A DNA stretch of 64,000 nucleotides from Halocaridina rubra (taxonomy: Eukaryota > Arthropoda > Malacostraca > Decapoda > Atyidae): positions 117,501 through 181,500 of the forward strand of contig JAXCGZ010022665.1 in the NCBI GenBank assembly GCA_037179515.1. The letters are read 5' to 3'. The translations under genes were made by a program, and so were the position numbers. This document shows positions 48,692 through 63,630 of this stretch, piece after piece; position 1 is the first letter of the stretch, and each line of letters begins with the position of its first letter. The notes under the pieces are model-generated. The model was given only the letters and a program-made list of their open reading frames with translations. It did no database searches and had not been told where the DNA came from.

Positions 48692-49245
48692 TGGGATCGC
48701 CTGGAGGTCAACTCATTCGGTGAATTGCACATTGGCAACTACGTGCGGTGGTTCCTTGGCATTATCCTCAGTGGCCCTTTCTGGCCTTGTTTCTATGGGA
48801 TGGGCCGAGTGAGTGGCCAGACTGTTATGCTGGCTTCCCCTGTAAGTAGGAGTGTGTTGGCTCTTAGGATTCGGCTGAAATCCCTGGGAAGGTGGCACAG
48901 GGTACTTGCCCTTGTCTCTGAACTGTTGAGGCTTAGGTTTTACCGAGTCATCCTTCTTGAGTGTGGGTGCCTGGACGTAATAAGACTTAGGAGTATGAGG
49001 AAGATGAGTTGGATGATTGAAGTTCTAAGAAAGGCCCTTATGCCTCCTGTTCCTGCTGTCTCCTTTCCAGTAAGAATCTTGGCCTGCTGCAAGGAAGATG
49101 ACACTCTGAGGACAAGCCTTGGGATTGGCCCTTCTTACACTCATAAGGCCACAGAGACGTAATCCAGGCTGGTTGTGTTGGAGGTACTCGTCCACAGTGG
49201 CTAAACTTTTCTTGAAGTCGATCTCATCCTTTAGCTGAGACCATA
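48692..49245 (-). pseudogene. Element D gag, C-terminal part
   Basis: The minus-strand reading gives WSQLKDEIDFKKSLATVDEY, a Cys-containing stretch (RLCGLMSVRRANPKACPQ), then SSQ/NFNHPTHLPHTPKSYY and PTLKKDDSVKPK, matching the basic tail of element A gag. The LKDEIDF-to-ACPQ part is absent from element A. One stop interrupts it near 49026. Confidence 0.75.
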
Positions 49246-49262
49246 CATATGTAAGAACAACA

Positions 49263-50057
49263 ATGGATCCAACTGATATTACCAAACTATTGGAATCTCA
49301 AGAACTTGCATAGAAGAATGCTATGGAGGTAATGGTGAAACAGCATAGTGACAGGATAAAATCACTCGAATCCACAGTTTCCGACCTGACGACAAGCCTG
49401 GAGTTCAGCCAGAGAGAAATTGATGACCTCAATTCGACTATTAAAATTCATGAGAAAGAAAAGATTAACGACAAAGAAACAATCGATAATCTATCTCAAC
49501 AAATAAATTCTGCAAATCAACAAATAACAACCTTAGAAGAATGCTTGAATTACCAAAAAGACTATTCCAGAAGAAACAACATCCGATTAAGCGGTGTAGA
49601 GGAGAGACGCGATTGGGAGACCTGGGAGCAAACAACGACGATGGTATCAGCCCTGATAGCCGATAAATTACAGCTGGAAGGCATGACGTTGGAGAGGGCT
49701 CACAGGGTGGGACTATTTCGTGATGACAAACCTCACACCATAGTGGCTCGTTTCTCCCACTACTGTGACAGAGAGACGGTCATGCGAAATGCCAAAAAGT
49801 TGAAAGGCACCAAGATCTACCTTAATGATGACCTGTGTGCCGCCTCACAGGCAATAAAATCTGCACAGATGCCACAACTAAAAAAGGCCAGATCAGAAGG
49901 GAAATTTGCCTACTGTAAACATACGAAGCTCATCGTGAAGGAACGATACAACTCCGAGAGTGTGGCTGGTGCTATGGGTGCTGTGGGTGGCGTGGATGAG
50001 GAGTTGACCAGGATCGGTGGTGCGAGGGTGGGGGGCGCGGGAGTGTGGGGAGAGTGA
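49263..50057 (+). pseudogene. LINE E ORF1: coiled-coil/RRM protein with an early nonsense codon
   Basis: It starts MDPTDITKLLESQELA, then TAG (49311-49313), then is open to 50057 from MEVMVKQHSDRIKSLEST. A coiled coil runs to about residue 85 (QQITTLEECLNYQKDYSRRN). An RRM/Transposase_22-like domain follows with IRLSGVEE, AHRVG, IVARFSHYCDRETVM and IYLNDDLC. This is an L1-type ORF1 RNA-binding protein. The C-terminal Gly/Val-rich tail (VGGVDEELTRIGGARVGGAG) is unusual and may be a readthrough of repeated GTGGGTG-like bases. If the ATG at 49323 is used, a 244-residue protein is still possible. Confidence 0.78.
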
Positions 50058-50224
50058 TATGTCATCACCCGCACCCCCTCCTGCCGCTGTCTCCCGCCAC
50101 GGGAGCTATAAAACGCTCGCACCCTAAATCAATAAATGGCCGGAAGAACCCGGTAAGATATGGTGGAAGTAAATGGTAGCTTGTAAGTCAGTAATGTAAA
50201 AGTAGTATAATTTATTTCTTCACC

Positions 50225-53200
50225 ATGGCTGTGAATAGATACCTCCCATAATATTCCATTAGTGACAATGAACTTATAAGGCTAACAAACAACGACAAAG
50301 TATTTCCCAATTATTTATGTATCAATGAGCTTGATAAGATGATATTTAACCCACTTGACCTTGAAAATGAAATAGATTTGTTTTTGAATAATATGAGAAA
50401 CGCAACCAACACTTTTTCAATTTATATATACTTAAATGAACTGTATTCAAATTTAAATAAATCTAATGCCTTTTCGGTTTTGTGCATGAACATTAGAAGT
50501 CTTGCAAATAATCTTCAAATATTTGTTGATCAATGTTTAACAGAAACTAATATATGTGATGTAATGGGGTTTTCGGAGACTAGGCTGGATAATGATAGTG
50601 AATCATTGTATAATATAACAGGGTACAATATGTTCACTCAGAACAGAGACAGGAAAGGTGGAGGTGTATGTATGTATGTATGTAACTAATAAGTATAGCT
50701 CGAGTGTTATAAGGGAGAGCAGTATGATGAAACGATTCATTGATTGTGTTAGTGTACAGGTACATAACGGTAAGCAAAATTGCTTCTTTGCATCTGTATA
50801 TAGACCACCAAAGGGGAAAATGCCTGAATTCCTTGAAGCTTTACTGAAAGTATTTGATTTTGCAGCAAGAAAAAAGTACAAAGCTATTTATTTATTCGGT
50901 GATTGGAACTTAGATTTGTTTAAAATAAATGATCAAAGAGTAACTGATTTTATAAACTTAATGTATTCACGTGGCTGCTTTCCAATAACTACTGAACCTA
51001 CGAGAGTAACTGAAAATAGTGCATCTCTAATCGATCATATCTGGACCACAAATCTTGAAGACAACATAAGTAATTACATAGTGTACACCGACATAACAGA
51101 TCATTTCACAGTATACTCCCAGAAGAACATAAATTTGATGCATATGTAGAAAAATTACATTACTATGATGATAATATAGCTAAATTTACTAGAGATATAT
51201 CACATGAAAAATGGCAACATATCATTAACCTAAATAATGCAAATGAAGCTTTTTATAAATTTCACTGTATATTTAGAGATAAATTTCTAGACTGCTTTCC
51301 TCTAAGAAAATCGACTGTGAATAATAAAAACAACAGATGCCCACACATAACTGCAGGATTAAAAAATAGTAACAAAGAAAAACACCAATTAGAAAGGCTT
51401 GCATCAAAATGGCCTTTGTCTTTTGGAACCAGATATAAAGCTTACAAGAACAAATTAGTAACACTACTCCTAGCTGCAAAAAATAGATATTTTCAGGATA
51501 AGCTTAAGAAGGAACAAGGAAACAGCAAGTCCACCTGGAATACAATAAACAGCCTAATGGGAAGAAAACAAATTACTCATTCAAAGGAAATCAAATTAAA
51601 AAATGATAATGACCACACTGCCAATATCTTTCATAATCGTTTCTTAACTATAGCACAACCAACACAGGAACAACAAAATGTGCAACAAAACTTACACTGA
51701 CAGTTTCTTAATAATCCACCAGACTTTTCGTTTTACTTGTATCCTATAACAAGGGAGGAAGTCACTAAATATAGAGAAATCTTAAAACCAAATACAGCGT
51801 CGGGATATGATGAAATTCCATCAAAACTACTCCAGGTCACTGCCCATTACATTGGTACCCCACTTACCCACATAATCAATCTATGTTTTCAGCAAGGATG
51901 TTTTCCAGACAAACTAAAAGGTGCTAAAGTAATACCTATTTTTAAGTCAGGCACTGTAGATGATGAAAATAACTATAGACCTTTATCAATCTTACCGTCT
52001 TTAAGTAAAGTGTTTGAAATAGCGATTGTTCACAGACTTAAAGAATTCCTTGAAAAGTTCAACCTATTATTCGAAAATCAATACGGATTCCGTAATAATA
52101 AGACCACTGAAAAAGCAATAATGAATTTTACAAGTGATGTTTATCAAAATTTGGAAAATAAAAACTTCGTTGCAGGGGTTTTCCTAGACTTGTCCAAAGC
52201 ATTTGATTCATTAGACCATGATATACTAATAGAAAAACTAACTTGTGTGGGTATTAAGGGAACACCATTACAGTTATTTAAGAGCTACTTGAAAAAATAG
52301 AAAACAAGCCTTATATTGTAATGGGAAAGCATCTTTGTTGCAAACTATTGAGAAGGGAGAACACAGGGATTAATACTGGGCCCATTGTTATTTTTAGTTT
52401 ATATAAATGATATTTCCAATGCCAGTAATAAATTCAAATATATTCTTTATACAGATGACACCAACCTTCTCTTGCATGATAATAACCTTGACCACCTGCA
52501 TTCTGTTTTAAATAGTGAACTAGAAAAAATTAACAACTGGGTCTCTGTTAATAAGTTAAAGCTAAATGTTTCCAAAACTGACTATATCTTATTTCAAAAT
52601 AGATCTGTAGTACACAATATTGGTCAAGTTAATATGAATGGGTATGAAGTTAAAAGAGTTACTTGTAAGAAATTTTTGGGAGTAATTATTGATGAAAATT
52701 TAAGTTGGAAATATCATATTCAATCTGTCTGCTCAAAACTGTCCAAGACGTGTGGAAGTTTGTATAAAATTCGCCATAACCTAACAAATGAGGCCTTAAA
52801 AAGCATATACTATTCCCTGTGTTATCCTCATATTATATACAGTTTGTCCATCTGGGGTTGTACTTGGCCGTCAATTGTAAGGGATGTATTTGCAACTAAG
52901 AAAAGACTGATCAGAACTATTACATATAGTGGAAAATATGACTCAACTTCCTCTTTATTCAAGGAGCTAAACTTGCTTAAATTTAATTACTAGATACAAT
53001 ATTTCTGTCTTATTAATATACATAGTGATGTTAATCATAACAGAAAATTATTTAGATTTATTCAACACAACCATGGAACCAGAGGTAACAATATAAATTT
53101 GATATGTCCACAGCCGAGAACAACCTTGTACAAATTTTCTATTCACTGCTTTGGCCCAAAATGTTGGAATGCATTACCAGAAGATTTAAAAACAATAACT

Positions 53201-53272
53201 GGCACAACTTTATTTAAAAAGAAACTCAAACAGCATTTATTTACTAGGCAAAATCAAGCAGCTGTTGATTAA
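50225..53272 (+). pseudogene. LINE E ORF2: endonuclease-reverse transcriptase, broken
   Basis: Endonuclease: CMNIRSLANN, GFSETRLD, GDWNLDLFK, SLIDHIWTTN, ITDHF (50339-51130). RT: GYDEIPSKLL, NYRPLSILPSLSKVFE, GVFLDLSKAFDSLDHD, LLFLVYINDI and YTDDTNLLL (51737-52480, with Thr in place of the usual Ala before DD), then KFLGVIIDENLSW and a C-terminal domain to TAA 53270-53272 (GPKCWNALPEDL). Frameshifts occur in a GTAT triplicate at 50673-50684, near 51145, 51700 and 52300-52380, and stops at 50249 and 52993. It is clearly distinct from LINE-1. Confidence 0.85.
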
Positions 53273-53531
53273 TAATTGATACAGTATTGGTGTATCATTA
53301 TGTCCAGGTTAAGATCAGGATACTGTTTTGTTTTATTACAAGATAAGTATGAGATTGCTATATTGGAGCTTTTGTTAACTATTGCCGTCATACTTTAATT
53401 TATGTGAAATGTATATTAAACTGCCTGCCAAGGAGCTCTTGCTCAGCAGGCTAGTGCCTCTGAATATAATGTACACATTTATTCCTGTATGTATACTAAA
53501 TATTTGGAAATAAAATCTATGACTATGACTT

Positions 53532-54120
53532 TGCAACTCACAACCAATCATCCAAGAGGCGAGCCTTGCAGTTGCCAAAAGCACTGCAGTTCTCCTCCTT
53601 CTATGGGAAAGCTAACGCAAACCAAGCACAACACTCAGCTAGCAAAAAGTTCTGTGTGCCGAGGAGTGTGCATTTAACTTTCTCATAGTCCCTCAGTTGC
53701 CTGCAATCGTATTCACTGACCAGGGCAATTAGGCGGGGTGACACGGAGGCAAGCAGCCAACAAGTCTTCTCAGCCTTTGTGTCATCATTAGCGGTGGCAA
53801 GACTTTTGAAAGAGTGGCTGTAAATATTGAGAGGTTACTTGCCATCATCCTCGTATTTCTGTATTGGGGGGCCTCTCACGAGGCTGGTCACTATTTCCAA
53901 GTGAAGCACCACTGTCCGAAGTTCCCGCTCGAAGCCGAACAAGTGCAAGCTCATGTTCTCGTAGGTCATGTTCACATTGAGCTTCCTCGCTTTCTTGTTG
54001 TGCTTGCGCCTGCTCCTACTCGCGTGCTTTCCTCTCTAGCTTTGCTAGGCGTTTAGCCATCTTGTTATGAGTCCACTCAAGGAGCGCTGGTCCTTGGGAA
54101 TAGACGTGTTTCTCACTCAT
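53532..54120 (-). pseudogene. Element D gag, N-terminal and capsid part
   Basis: It starts MSEKHVYSQGP at 54120, which aligns with element A MTIVRGERYGF. An E/Q/A-rich coiled coil follows, ending in a RLRAGTSDSGA motif. The next 400 bases carry a capsid-like region that element A lacks (LREYEKVKC-like and ARLASWMIGCELQ pieces), in several frames. It ends at the nested LINE. Only 11 bases separate this start codon from the LTR, so leader and PBS are missing. Confidence 0.72.
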
Positions 54121-54131
54121 ACTAATTGTAT

Positions 54132-55671
54132 TGTTGGTGTGAAAAGGAAGATGTATTTAAGTTTCTGTTTTACTAAAGGGACTCAAGGTACTGAACTCGG
54201 TTAAGAGCTCACTTATGGATTATATGCAACTCCTAACTCAAAGCACTTTATTCCCAATAAATGAAGAATCAGCAAGATAAATACAGTATGTATTCATTAA
54301 ATGATGGTTAACAAGAAATGTTTGCAGTGCCAAAAGGGGCAAAACTACCTTATAAATTATTTGCAATTTATAGAGTAAAATACTTTATTTACTATAAAGG
54401 AAGAATCTACCAGATAAATATGCATTCATTAAATTTCGGTTAGCAAGATATGTTTGCAGTGCCAAATTGGCAAAAACCGTCTTATGAATTATTTGCAATT
54501 TATAGCACAAAACACTTTACTTATGATGACAGAAAAGAGGTGAAATGAGATTAGAATTCAATGGGAGAGGGGATAGATTTTTACGTAGTAATGAGCAATC
54601 TTCTGATGGCGAAATATTACCTGGGCACCCGCAATGAAAGATATTTCTTACCAGTGTATATCAGCGGTAATTTCCAAGTCAAGATATTAAATTTGACATA
54701 TGAGATTTCAGTTAGGTAATCTACAAAAGTGCATTTTTTATAGGAATGAAACTGAAAAATATTTCTTAGGATTTGACCAGTAATGGATTTAACCAGTTTC
54801 TCAAATTACCAATTTGCTTGACCAACGAGTTTTACCTTCAACTATTTCTCATCTTATTTGTGGCAGATGAATTCCTGTGAAGACACCACTTCAAAAAGCT
54901 TGGAGTAAGTGTGACTGCTGAAGTGAGATCTTGCCTCTGGGACGTTTGGCCGCTAATTGAGAATGATCAAGCATCCCTATTGGTGACGTCATCATTCGGC
55001 TAGCCTGTAGGGTATATTAAGAGCTGTAACTCGTTCAAATAAAGTTCAAGGGCTACATGTAGTGGTAATCCCTGGCAGGCAATTATGGCAGAGATGCAAG
55101 GGAGAGACCGTATTTTATTTGCAACAAGCGGAAGCAAACATAAGAAATGATAAATATTCGTGGGTAATATTGGTTACTGGTGGAAATTTCCAGAGCATTC
55201 TTTGAATTGCAGGAGAAGAAATTTTATATATTTAAATAGTAAAGAATCTACTGAAATGTATCAAAACAGGATAATGACATAACAGCAGGGTCAAATTTAT
55301 AACAAAATTATCAGCAAGAGGAATCTTTATAACAACAAAATTTATCAACAAGAGCAATATTTTCATAAGAATTTTTTATAATTTATCTACAAGATACGTT
55401 ATTACTACATGAGAGAAAGCAGAGAACGGAGAAATAGGAGAGAGATTTTTGTATCGGGTTCATGCTTTCTACATGTACAAGAATATTAAACAAGATGTAT
55501 TTAAATTTATCTAAATACTGACATATAAATTGCAAATAATCATAATCTGCAAAATGCAAAAGAGTGAAATTTTTTTAGTAAGAGAAGAAAAGACAGCTAA
55601 AAGTTACTAAAATAACAAATAAGTTATCTATAAAAGATCTCTGGTGACTTGGGTCGAAACACTCTGTCACA
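54132..55671 (-). repeat. 5' LTR of element D (1540 bp, internally deleted)
   Basis: TGTTGGTGTG to CTCTGTCACA. It lacks about 550 bp after GGTTAAGAGCTCAC compared with the left LTR and keeps about two and a half of the internal 135-bp units. Confidence 0.85.
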
Positions 55672-55739
55672 CACACGGTCTTCCGGTCAAATGCGAAAAT
55701 GGTCGCCCAGGCAAACGCGAACGTGGTTGGCTGAGTGGA
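55672..55739. other. Short unique stretch, probably the rest of the second Tigger-like transposon
   Basis: 68 bp with several CG dinucleotides (GGTCGCCCAGGCAAACGCG) between element D and a LINE-1 tail. Assignment to the interrupted transposon rests only on position and the imperfect target duplication. Confidence 0.4.
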
Positions 55740-56488
55740 TGTGATTACCTAATTGTGATTACCTAATTGTGTTTACGGGAAAGAACCCAAAGCTCGTATC
55801 TTCCCGTCTCCTGATCGGTTCCATTTTATACTTATCATACCTGTCCTTAAAACTATGGATTGAGGTAGCATTAACTACCTCCTCGCTTAGCCAATTCCAA
55901 TTATCAACTACTCTTACACTGAAAAAGTATTTCCTTACATCCTGCAAACAAGTTTTCTTACGAAGCTTCAAACTATGACCTCTAGTTCTAGAGCCAGCCA
56001 TATCAAAATATCGATCCCTATCCACTCTATCATAACTATGAAGGAATTTAAAGACTGTCACCATATCCCCCCTCAATCTTCTAGCTTCGAGTGATGGTAA
56101 GTCTAATTCCCTCAGCCTCTCATCATAACTGAGATTGCGTATTTCTGGCACCAGTTTCGTGGCATGTCTTTGAACTTTTTCAAGCTTAGCTATGTGCTTT
56201 TTCAAGTGCGGATTCCAAAAGGGGGCTGCATATTCGAGTTTTGGCCTCACATAGGTTACATAAATATTTCTGAACATTTCCTTGTCCATGTGCCTGAAGG
56301 CTACCCTTACATTTGATAAGAATGCATATGCTGCCCTTACTATGCCATTTATATGTATTTCTGGAGACAAATCTGCCAGTATGTTTACTTCTAGATCTCT
56401 CTCATTTTCTGTCTCTTGAAGTTGTACTCCAGCCACCGAATAGTCAAGCTTGGGCCTTCTTGCACTTGTACCCATTCTCATTACCTTA
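55740..56488 (-). mobile_element. LINE-1 copy 7, strongly 5' truncated, with C-terminal ORF2 fragment
   Basis: A 3' tail plus the last 235 or so codons of ORF2 (56481-55759), beginning at the MRMGTSARRPKLDY segment. A small deletion near 55830 removes the normal stop, so the frame runs on into the 3'UTR. The 5' truncation meets the tail of copy 8 at 56489 with no microsatellite between. Confidence 0.9.
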
Positions 56489-59400
56489 CGATGTGATTAC
56501 CTAATTGTGATTACCTAATTGTGTTTACGGGAAAAAGCCCAAAGCTCATATCTTCCTGTCTCCTGATCGGTTCCATTTTATACTTAGTGATACTTATCAT
56601 ACCTGTCCTTAAAACTATGGATTGAGATGGCATTAACCACCTCCTCGCTTAGCGAATTCCAATTATCAACTACTCTTACACTGAAAAATTATTTCCTTAC
56701 ATCCTGCAAACAAGTTTTCTTACGAAGCTTCAAACTATGACCTCTAGTTCTAGAGCCAGCCATATCAAAATATCGATCCCTATCCACTCTATCATAACTA
56801 TGAAGGAATTTGAAGACTGTCACCATATCCCCCCTCACTCTTCTAGCTTCGAGTGATGGTAAGTCTAATTCCCTCAGCCTCTCATTATAACTGAGATTGC
56901 GTATTTCTGGCACCAGTTTCGTGGCATGTCTTTGAACTTTTTCAAGATTAGTTATGTGCTTTTTCAAGTGCGGATTCCAAAAGGGGGCTGCATATTCAAG
57001 TTTTGGCCTCACATAGGTTACATAAATATTTCTGAACATTTCCTTGTCCATGTGCCTGAAGGCTACCCTTACATTTGATAAGAATGCATATGCTGCCCTT
57101 ACTATGCCATTTATATGTATTTCTGGAGACAAATCTGCCAGTATGTTTACTCCTAGATCTCTCTCATTTTCTGTCTCTTGAAGTTGTACTCCAGTCACAG
57201 AGTAGTCAAGCTTGGGCCTTCTTGCACTTGTACCCATTCTCATTACCTTACATTTTGAAGTATTGAATTTCATTAGCCACTTTTCTGACCACTCATGCAG
57301 ATTATTTAGATCCTCCTGAAGTTCTCTACCATTATTCTCGTTTTTTACTTTCTTCACAATCTTTGCATCATCTGCAAACATATTCATGAATGAATTTACA
57401 GACTCTGGTAGGTCATTTACATATACAAGGAACAAAAGTGACCCTAAAACTGAACCTTGTGGAACTCCACTACTAACTCTTCTCCATTCAGACACTGAGT
57501 GTCTTACTCTAACCCTCTGTTCCCTTCCATCTAAGTAAGTTTTTATCCATTCCAAAACATTTCCACCTATTCTAGCCATTGATTGCAGCTTCCTAATAAG
57601 TCTCCCATGTGGAACAGTGTCAAACGCTTTCTGGAAGTCTAGGAATATGCAATCTGCCCAGCCCTCTCTTTTCTCTAAGATTTGGCTTACCTCATCATAA
57701 AATTCTAATAAGTTTGTTACTGTTGATCTACCTTCTCTGAAGCCATGTTGCCTCACTGACAAAAAGTTGAAGGATTCCAAGTGAAGAGAGATATGTTTCC
57801 TTAGTAGTTTCTCCATAACTTTGCAAACTATGCTGGTCAAGGAAACTGGTCTATAGTTCAGAGCCGTATCCCTCCTACCCTTTTTGAAGATAGGTATCAC
57901 ATTTGCTTGTTTCCAGCATCTTGGAATCTCCCCCGACTCCAGTGACTTCGTAAATATGATACTTAGTGCCACTGATATTGTGTTTGCGCATTTTTTAAGC
58001 ACATGAGGGGATATGTCATCAGGACCTGTAGCTTTATGAACATCTAAATTCATCAGCGCTTTGCATACCTCTGTGGCTGTAAGGTTGATGTTCTCTATTA
58101 CCGGCCCTTGAGCTTCTATCACTGCAATCTGAGGGGGTGGGGTATTTTCTACTGTAAATACTGACTGAAACTCCTTGTTCAATTCTTTGCAGATCTCTTC
58201 ATCCGTCTCAGTGATGCTTCCATCCGCTCTCTTTAGCCTTAAAACCTGTTCTTTTACCTTCAGTTTTCCTCTGATAAAGCTGTGGAAAAGCTTGGGATTT
58301 TCTTTAGCCTTCCTGGTGATGTCCCTCTCATAGTCTCTCTCTGCCTCTCTCCTTTTACTTAGGTAGTCATTTCTTGCTCTTTTGTATTTTTGCCAGGCAT
58401 TTGTGTTTTTTCTCCTCCTATACCTTTTCCAGCATTTGTCTCTCCACTCCTTAGCTCTTTTACACCCATTATCGAACCATTTCTCTCTGGCATGAATTAC
58501 ACCTACTTTGGTGACAGGTATGCAGCAATCTGCTATCTTCCCATATTTCTCACAAAAGATGTCATACATTTCTTGTACAGATTTGTTGTAAAATAAAGTT
58601 CTCCAGTCAATAACTGCAAAAAGCTCATTTATTTTGATGTAATCTCCTTTCGGATAGTTCCTCCTCATGTCCTCAGTGCCTCTACTCTCAGGAAGAATAT
58701 CTTCAATGATATACTCCATCAACAACACACAGTGGTCACTCTTTCCAATTGGTGGTTCATACTCAATTTTTTCAATATCCAACACATTATCTGTGAACAC
58801 TAGATCAAGTAGTGATGGCTCATCCCCACCCCTGGCACTTGTTGGTTCCATTACATGTTGGTGTAGGAAATTCCCTTGTACGCAATCTAGGAATCTTGCC
58901 CCGAATGAGTCCTCACCACTGTGTGGGTCAAGATTTATCCAATCTATCTCTTTATGATTAAAGTCTCCCATAATCAAAATCCTACATTTTTTTTCCCGTG
59001 CCATGTTAACAACTGAGTTTATGACTTCAATAGTACCTATATGACTTTCCTCATAAACTTCAAGCCTATTTTGGTTCCTTGGTGGGTTGTATACAACAGT
59101 TATTATAATGCTCTCTGACCCAGTATTTATGCGAGCAACAAGAAATTCCTTGAACTCACTTTCTATAGCCAAGTTTATTTCTTCGACTTGAATCCTTTCA
59201 CTTATGAGCAGTGCTATCCCTCCACCAGTCCTCTCAGATCTTTCAACCCTTAGTATTCTGAAGCCCTTAGGAAAAACTGTGACACTGTTTATGTCCTCAC
59301 TCAACTTAGTCTCTGTAATTGCTACTATATCTGCCTTACTGTTGTGAATCCTATCTTTTAATTCTACTGCCTTACCAGCTAATCCATCAGCATTTGTGTA

Positions 59401-59564
59401 TAACAATCTTAATGAGGCCCCATCCCCTGATCTTCTGTCATTATCTTCTTTATCTCCCCTTTGTCTGGAAGAACTCTGTAATGAAAATTTTTCTTCTCTT
59501 CTTCATTTCTTTCATCATTTAACCTTCTTGCCTCTTGCAACAAGTTTTTTATCTTTCCCATCTC
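56489..59564 (-). mobile_element. LINE-1 copy 8, 5' truncated in ORF1
   Basis: A tail with two 14-nt units, complete ORF2 with one late nonsense codon, and about 50 codons of ORF1 C-terminus (59409-59564). The 5' end joins copy 9 directly. Confidence 0.9.
56596..59406 (-). pseudogene. LINE-1 copy 8 ORF2: endonuclease-reverse transcriptase with late stop
   Basis: It is open for 905 codons (59406-56689), covering all endonuclease residues (YTNADG, ITETKL, MGDFNHKEIDW, KSDHC) and RT residues ([16 protein letters not shown]). A stop (TAA at 56689-56691, in the VRKYFFSV segment) removes the last 36 or so residues. The catalytic parts are intact, so it may be only mildly impaired. As in other copies there is no ATG before codon 135. 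Confidence 0.9.
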
Positions 59565-60095
59565 TTACCTAATTGTGCTTACGGGAAACAGCCCCAGGCT
59601 CGCAAATTCCCGTCTCCTGATCAATTCCATTTTGTACTTAGTAATACTTATCATACTTGTCCTTAAAACTATGGATTAAGTTAGCATTAACTACCTCCTC
59701 ACTTAGCAAATTCCAATTATCAACTATTCTTACATTAAAAAAGTACTTCCTTACATCCTGCACAGAAGTTTTTTTTTATGGAGCTTCAAACTATGACCTC
59801 TAGTTCTAGTGCCAACCATATCAAAATATCGATCCCAATTAACTCTGTCATAACCATGAAGGAATTGAAAATTGTCACCATATTCCCCTCAATCTTCTAG
59901 CTTCGAGTAATGGTAAGTATAATTTCCCTCAGCCTTTCATCATAATTGAAATTGCGTATTTCTGGCTCCATTTTCGTGCCATGTCTTTAAAAATTTTTCT
60001 GCTTAACTATGTCCTTTTGCAAGTGCTGATTCCAAAAGGGGGCTGCATAATCAAGCTTTCGCCTCACATAGGTTACATAAATATTTCTGAACATG
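59565..60095 (-). mobile_element. LINE-1 copy 9, older diverged 3' fragment
   Basis: It matches the LINE-1 3'UTR and ORF2 C-terminus but with many substitutions and small indels (for example AACAGCCCCAGGCTCGCAAA where others have AAGAGCCCAAAGCTCGTAT). It is truncated at the YVTYVRPKLEYAAPFWN segment, with only one 14-nt tail unit visible. It looks like a different, older subfamily. Confidence 0.82.
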
Positions 60096-60199
60096 TGCTT
60101 GTGTATGCATGTTCGTACTCTGAGGGGTTTTTGGGGTTGATGCAAAATTTGCTTGAAAATTGTGTTCATCGGTCGATTTCTTCATGGGCTAAGGTTCCA

Positions 60200-60203
<4 letters not shown>
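60096..60203. other. Unassigned sequence
   Basis: 108 bp between the old LINE-1 fragment and a (TA)n tract. I see no recognisable gene or repeat in it. Confidence 0.5.

Positions 60204-60290
<87 letters not shown>
60204..60290. repeat. (TA)n microsatellite, left border of the tRNA-like array
   Basis: About 87 bp of pure TA ending exactly where the first 274-bp unit starts (TGAATCATTTTT). Confidence 0.97.

Positions 60291-63541
<3,251 letters not shown>

Positions 63542-63627
<86 letters not shown>
63542..63627. repeat. (TA)n microsatellite between X1 and X2
   Basis: About 86 bp of TA. Confidence 0.97.

Positions 63628-63630
<3 letters not shown>

Larger units (their letters stand above)
49246..53531 (+). 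mobile_element. Plus-strand LINE E (CR1/jockey group) nested in element D gag
   Basis: ORF1 49263-50057, spacer 50058-50224, ORF2 about 50225-53272, 3'UTR 53273-53505, then GGAAATAAAATC followed by TATGAC repeats (53510-53531). It interrupts the gag reading between ACELQ-like sequence (53540-53584, minus) and VWSQLKDEI (49245). The exact 5' junction (49240-49262) and the target duplication are not clear. Confidence 0.83.
45702..55671 (-). mobile_element. LTR element D, internally deleted relative of element A, with a nested plus-strand LINE
   Basis: Left LTR 45702-47958, remnant internal region 47959-54131, right LTR 54132-55671. On the minus strand: gag N-terminus (54120-53531), nested LINE, gag rest (49245-48700), protease (48691-48191), integrase start (48190-48011), then a deletion fusing to the 3'UTR (48010-47959). 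RT and RNase H are absent. Flanks CACGC and CACAC look like a diverged 5-bp duplication. Confidence 0.83.

Noticed and set aside
49910..50122. Pro/Thr-rich minus-strand ORF
   Set aside because: Antisense to the Gly/Val-rich end of LINE E ORF1. Nothing else supports it.
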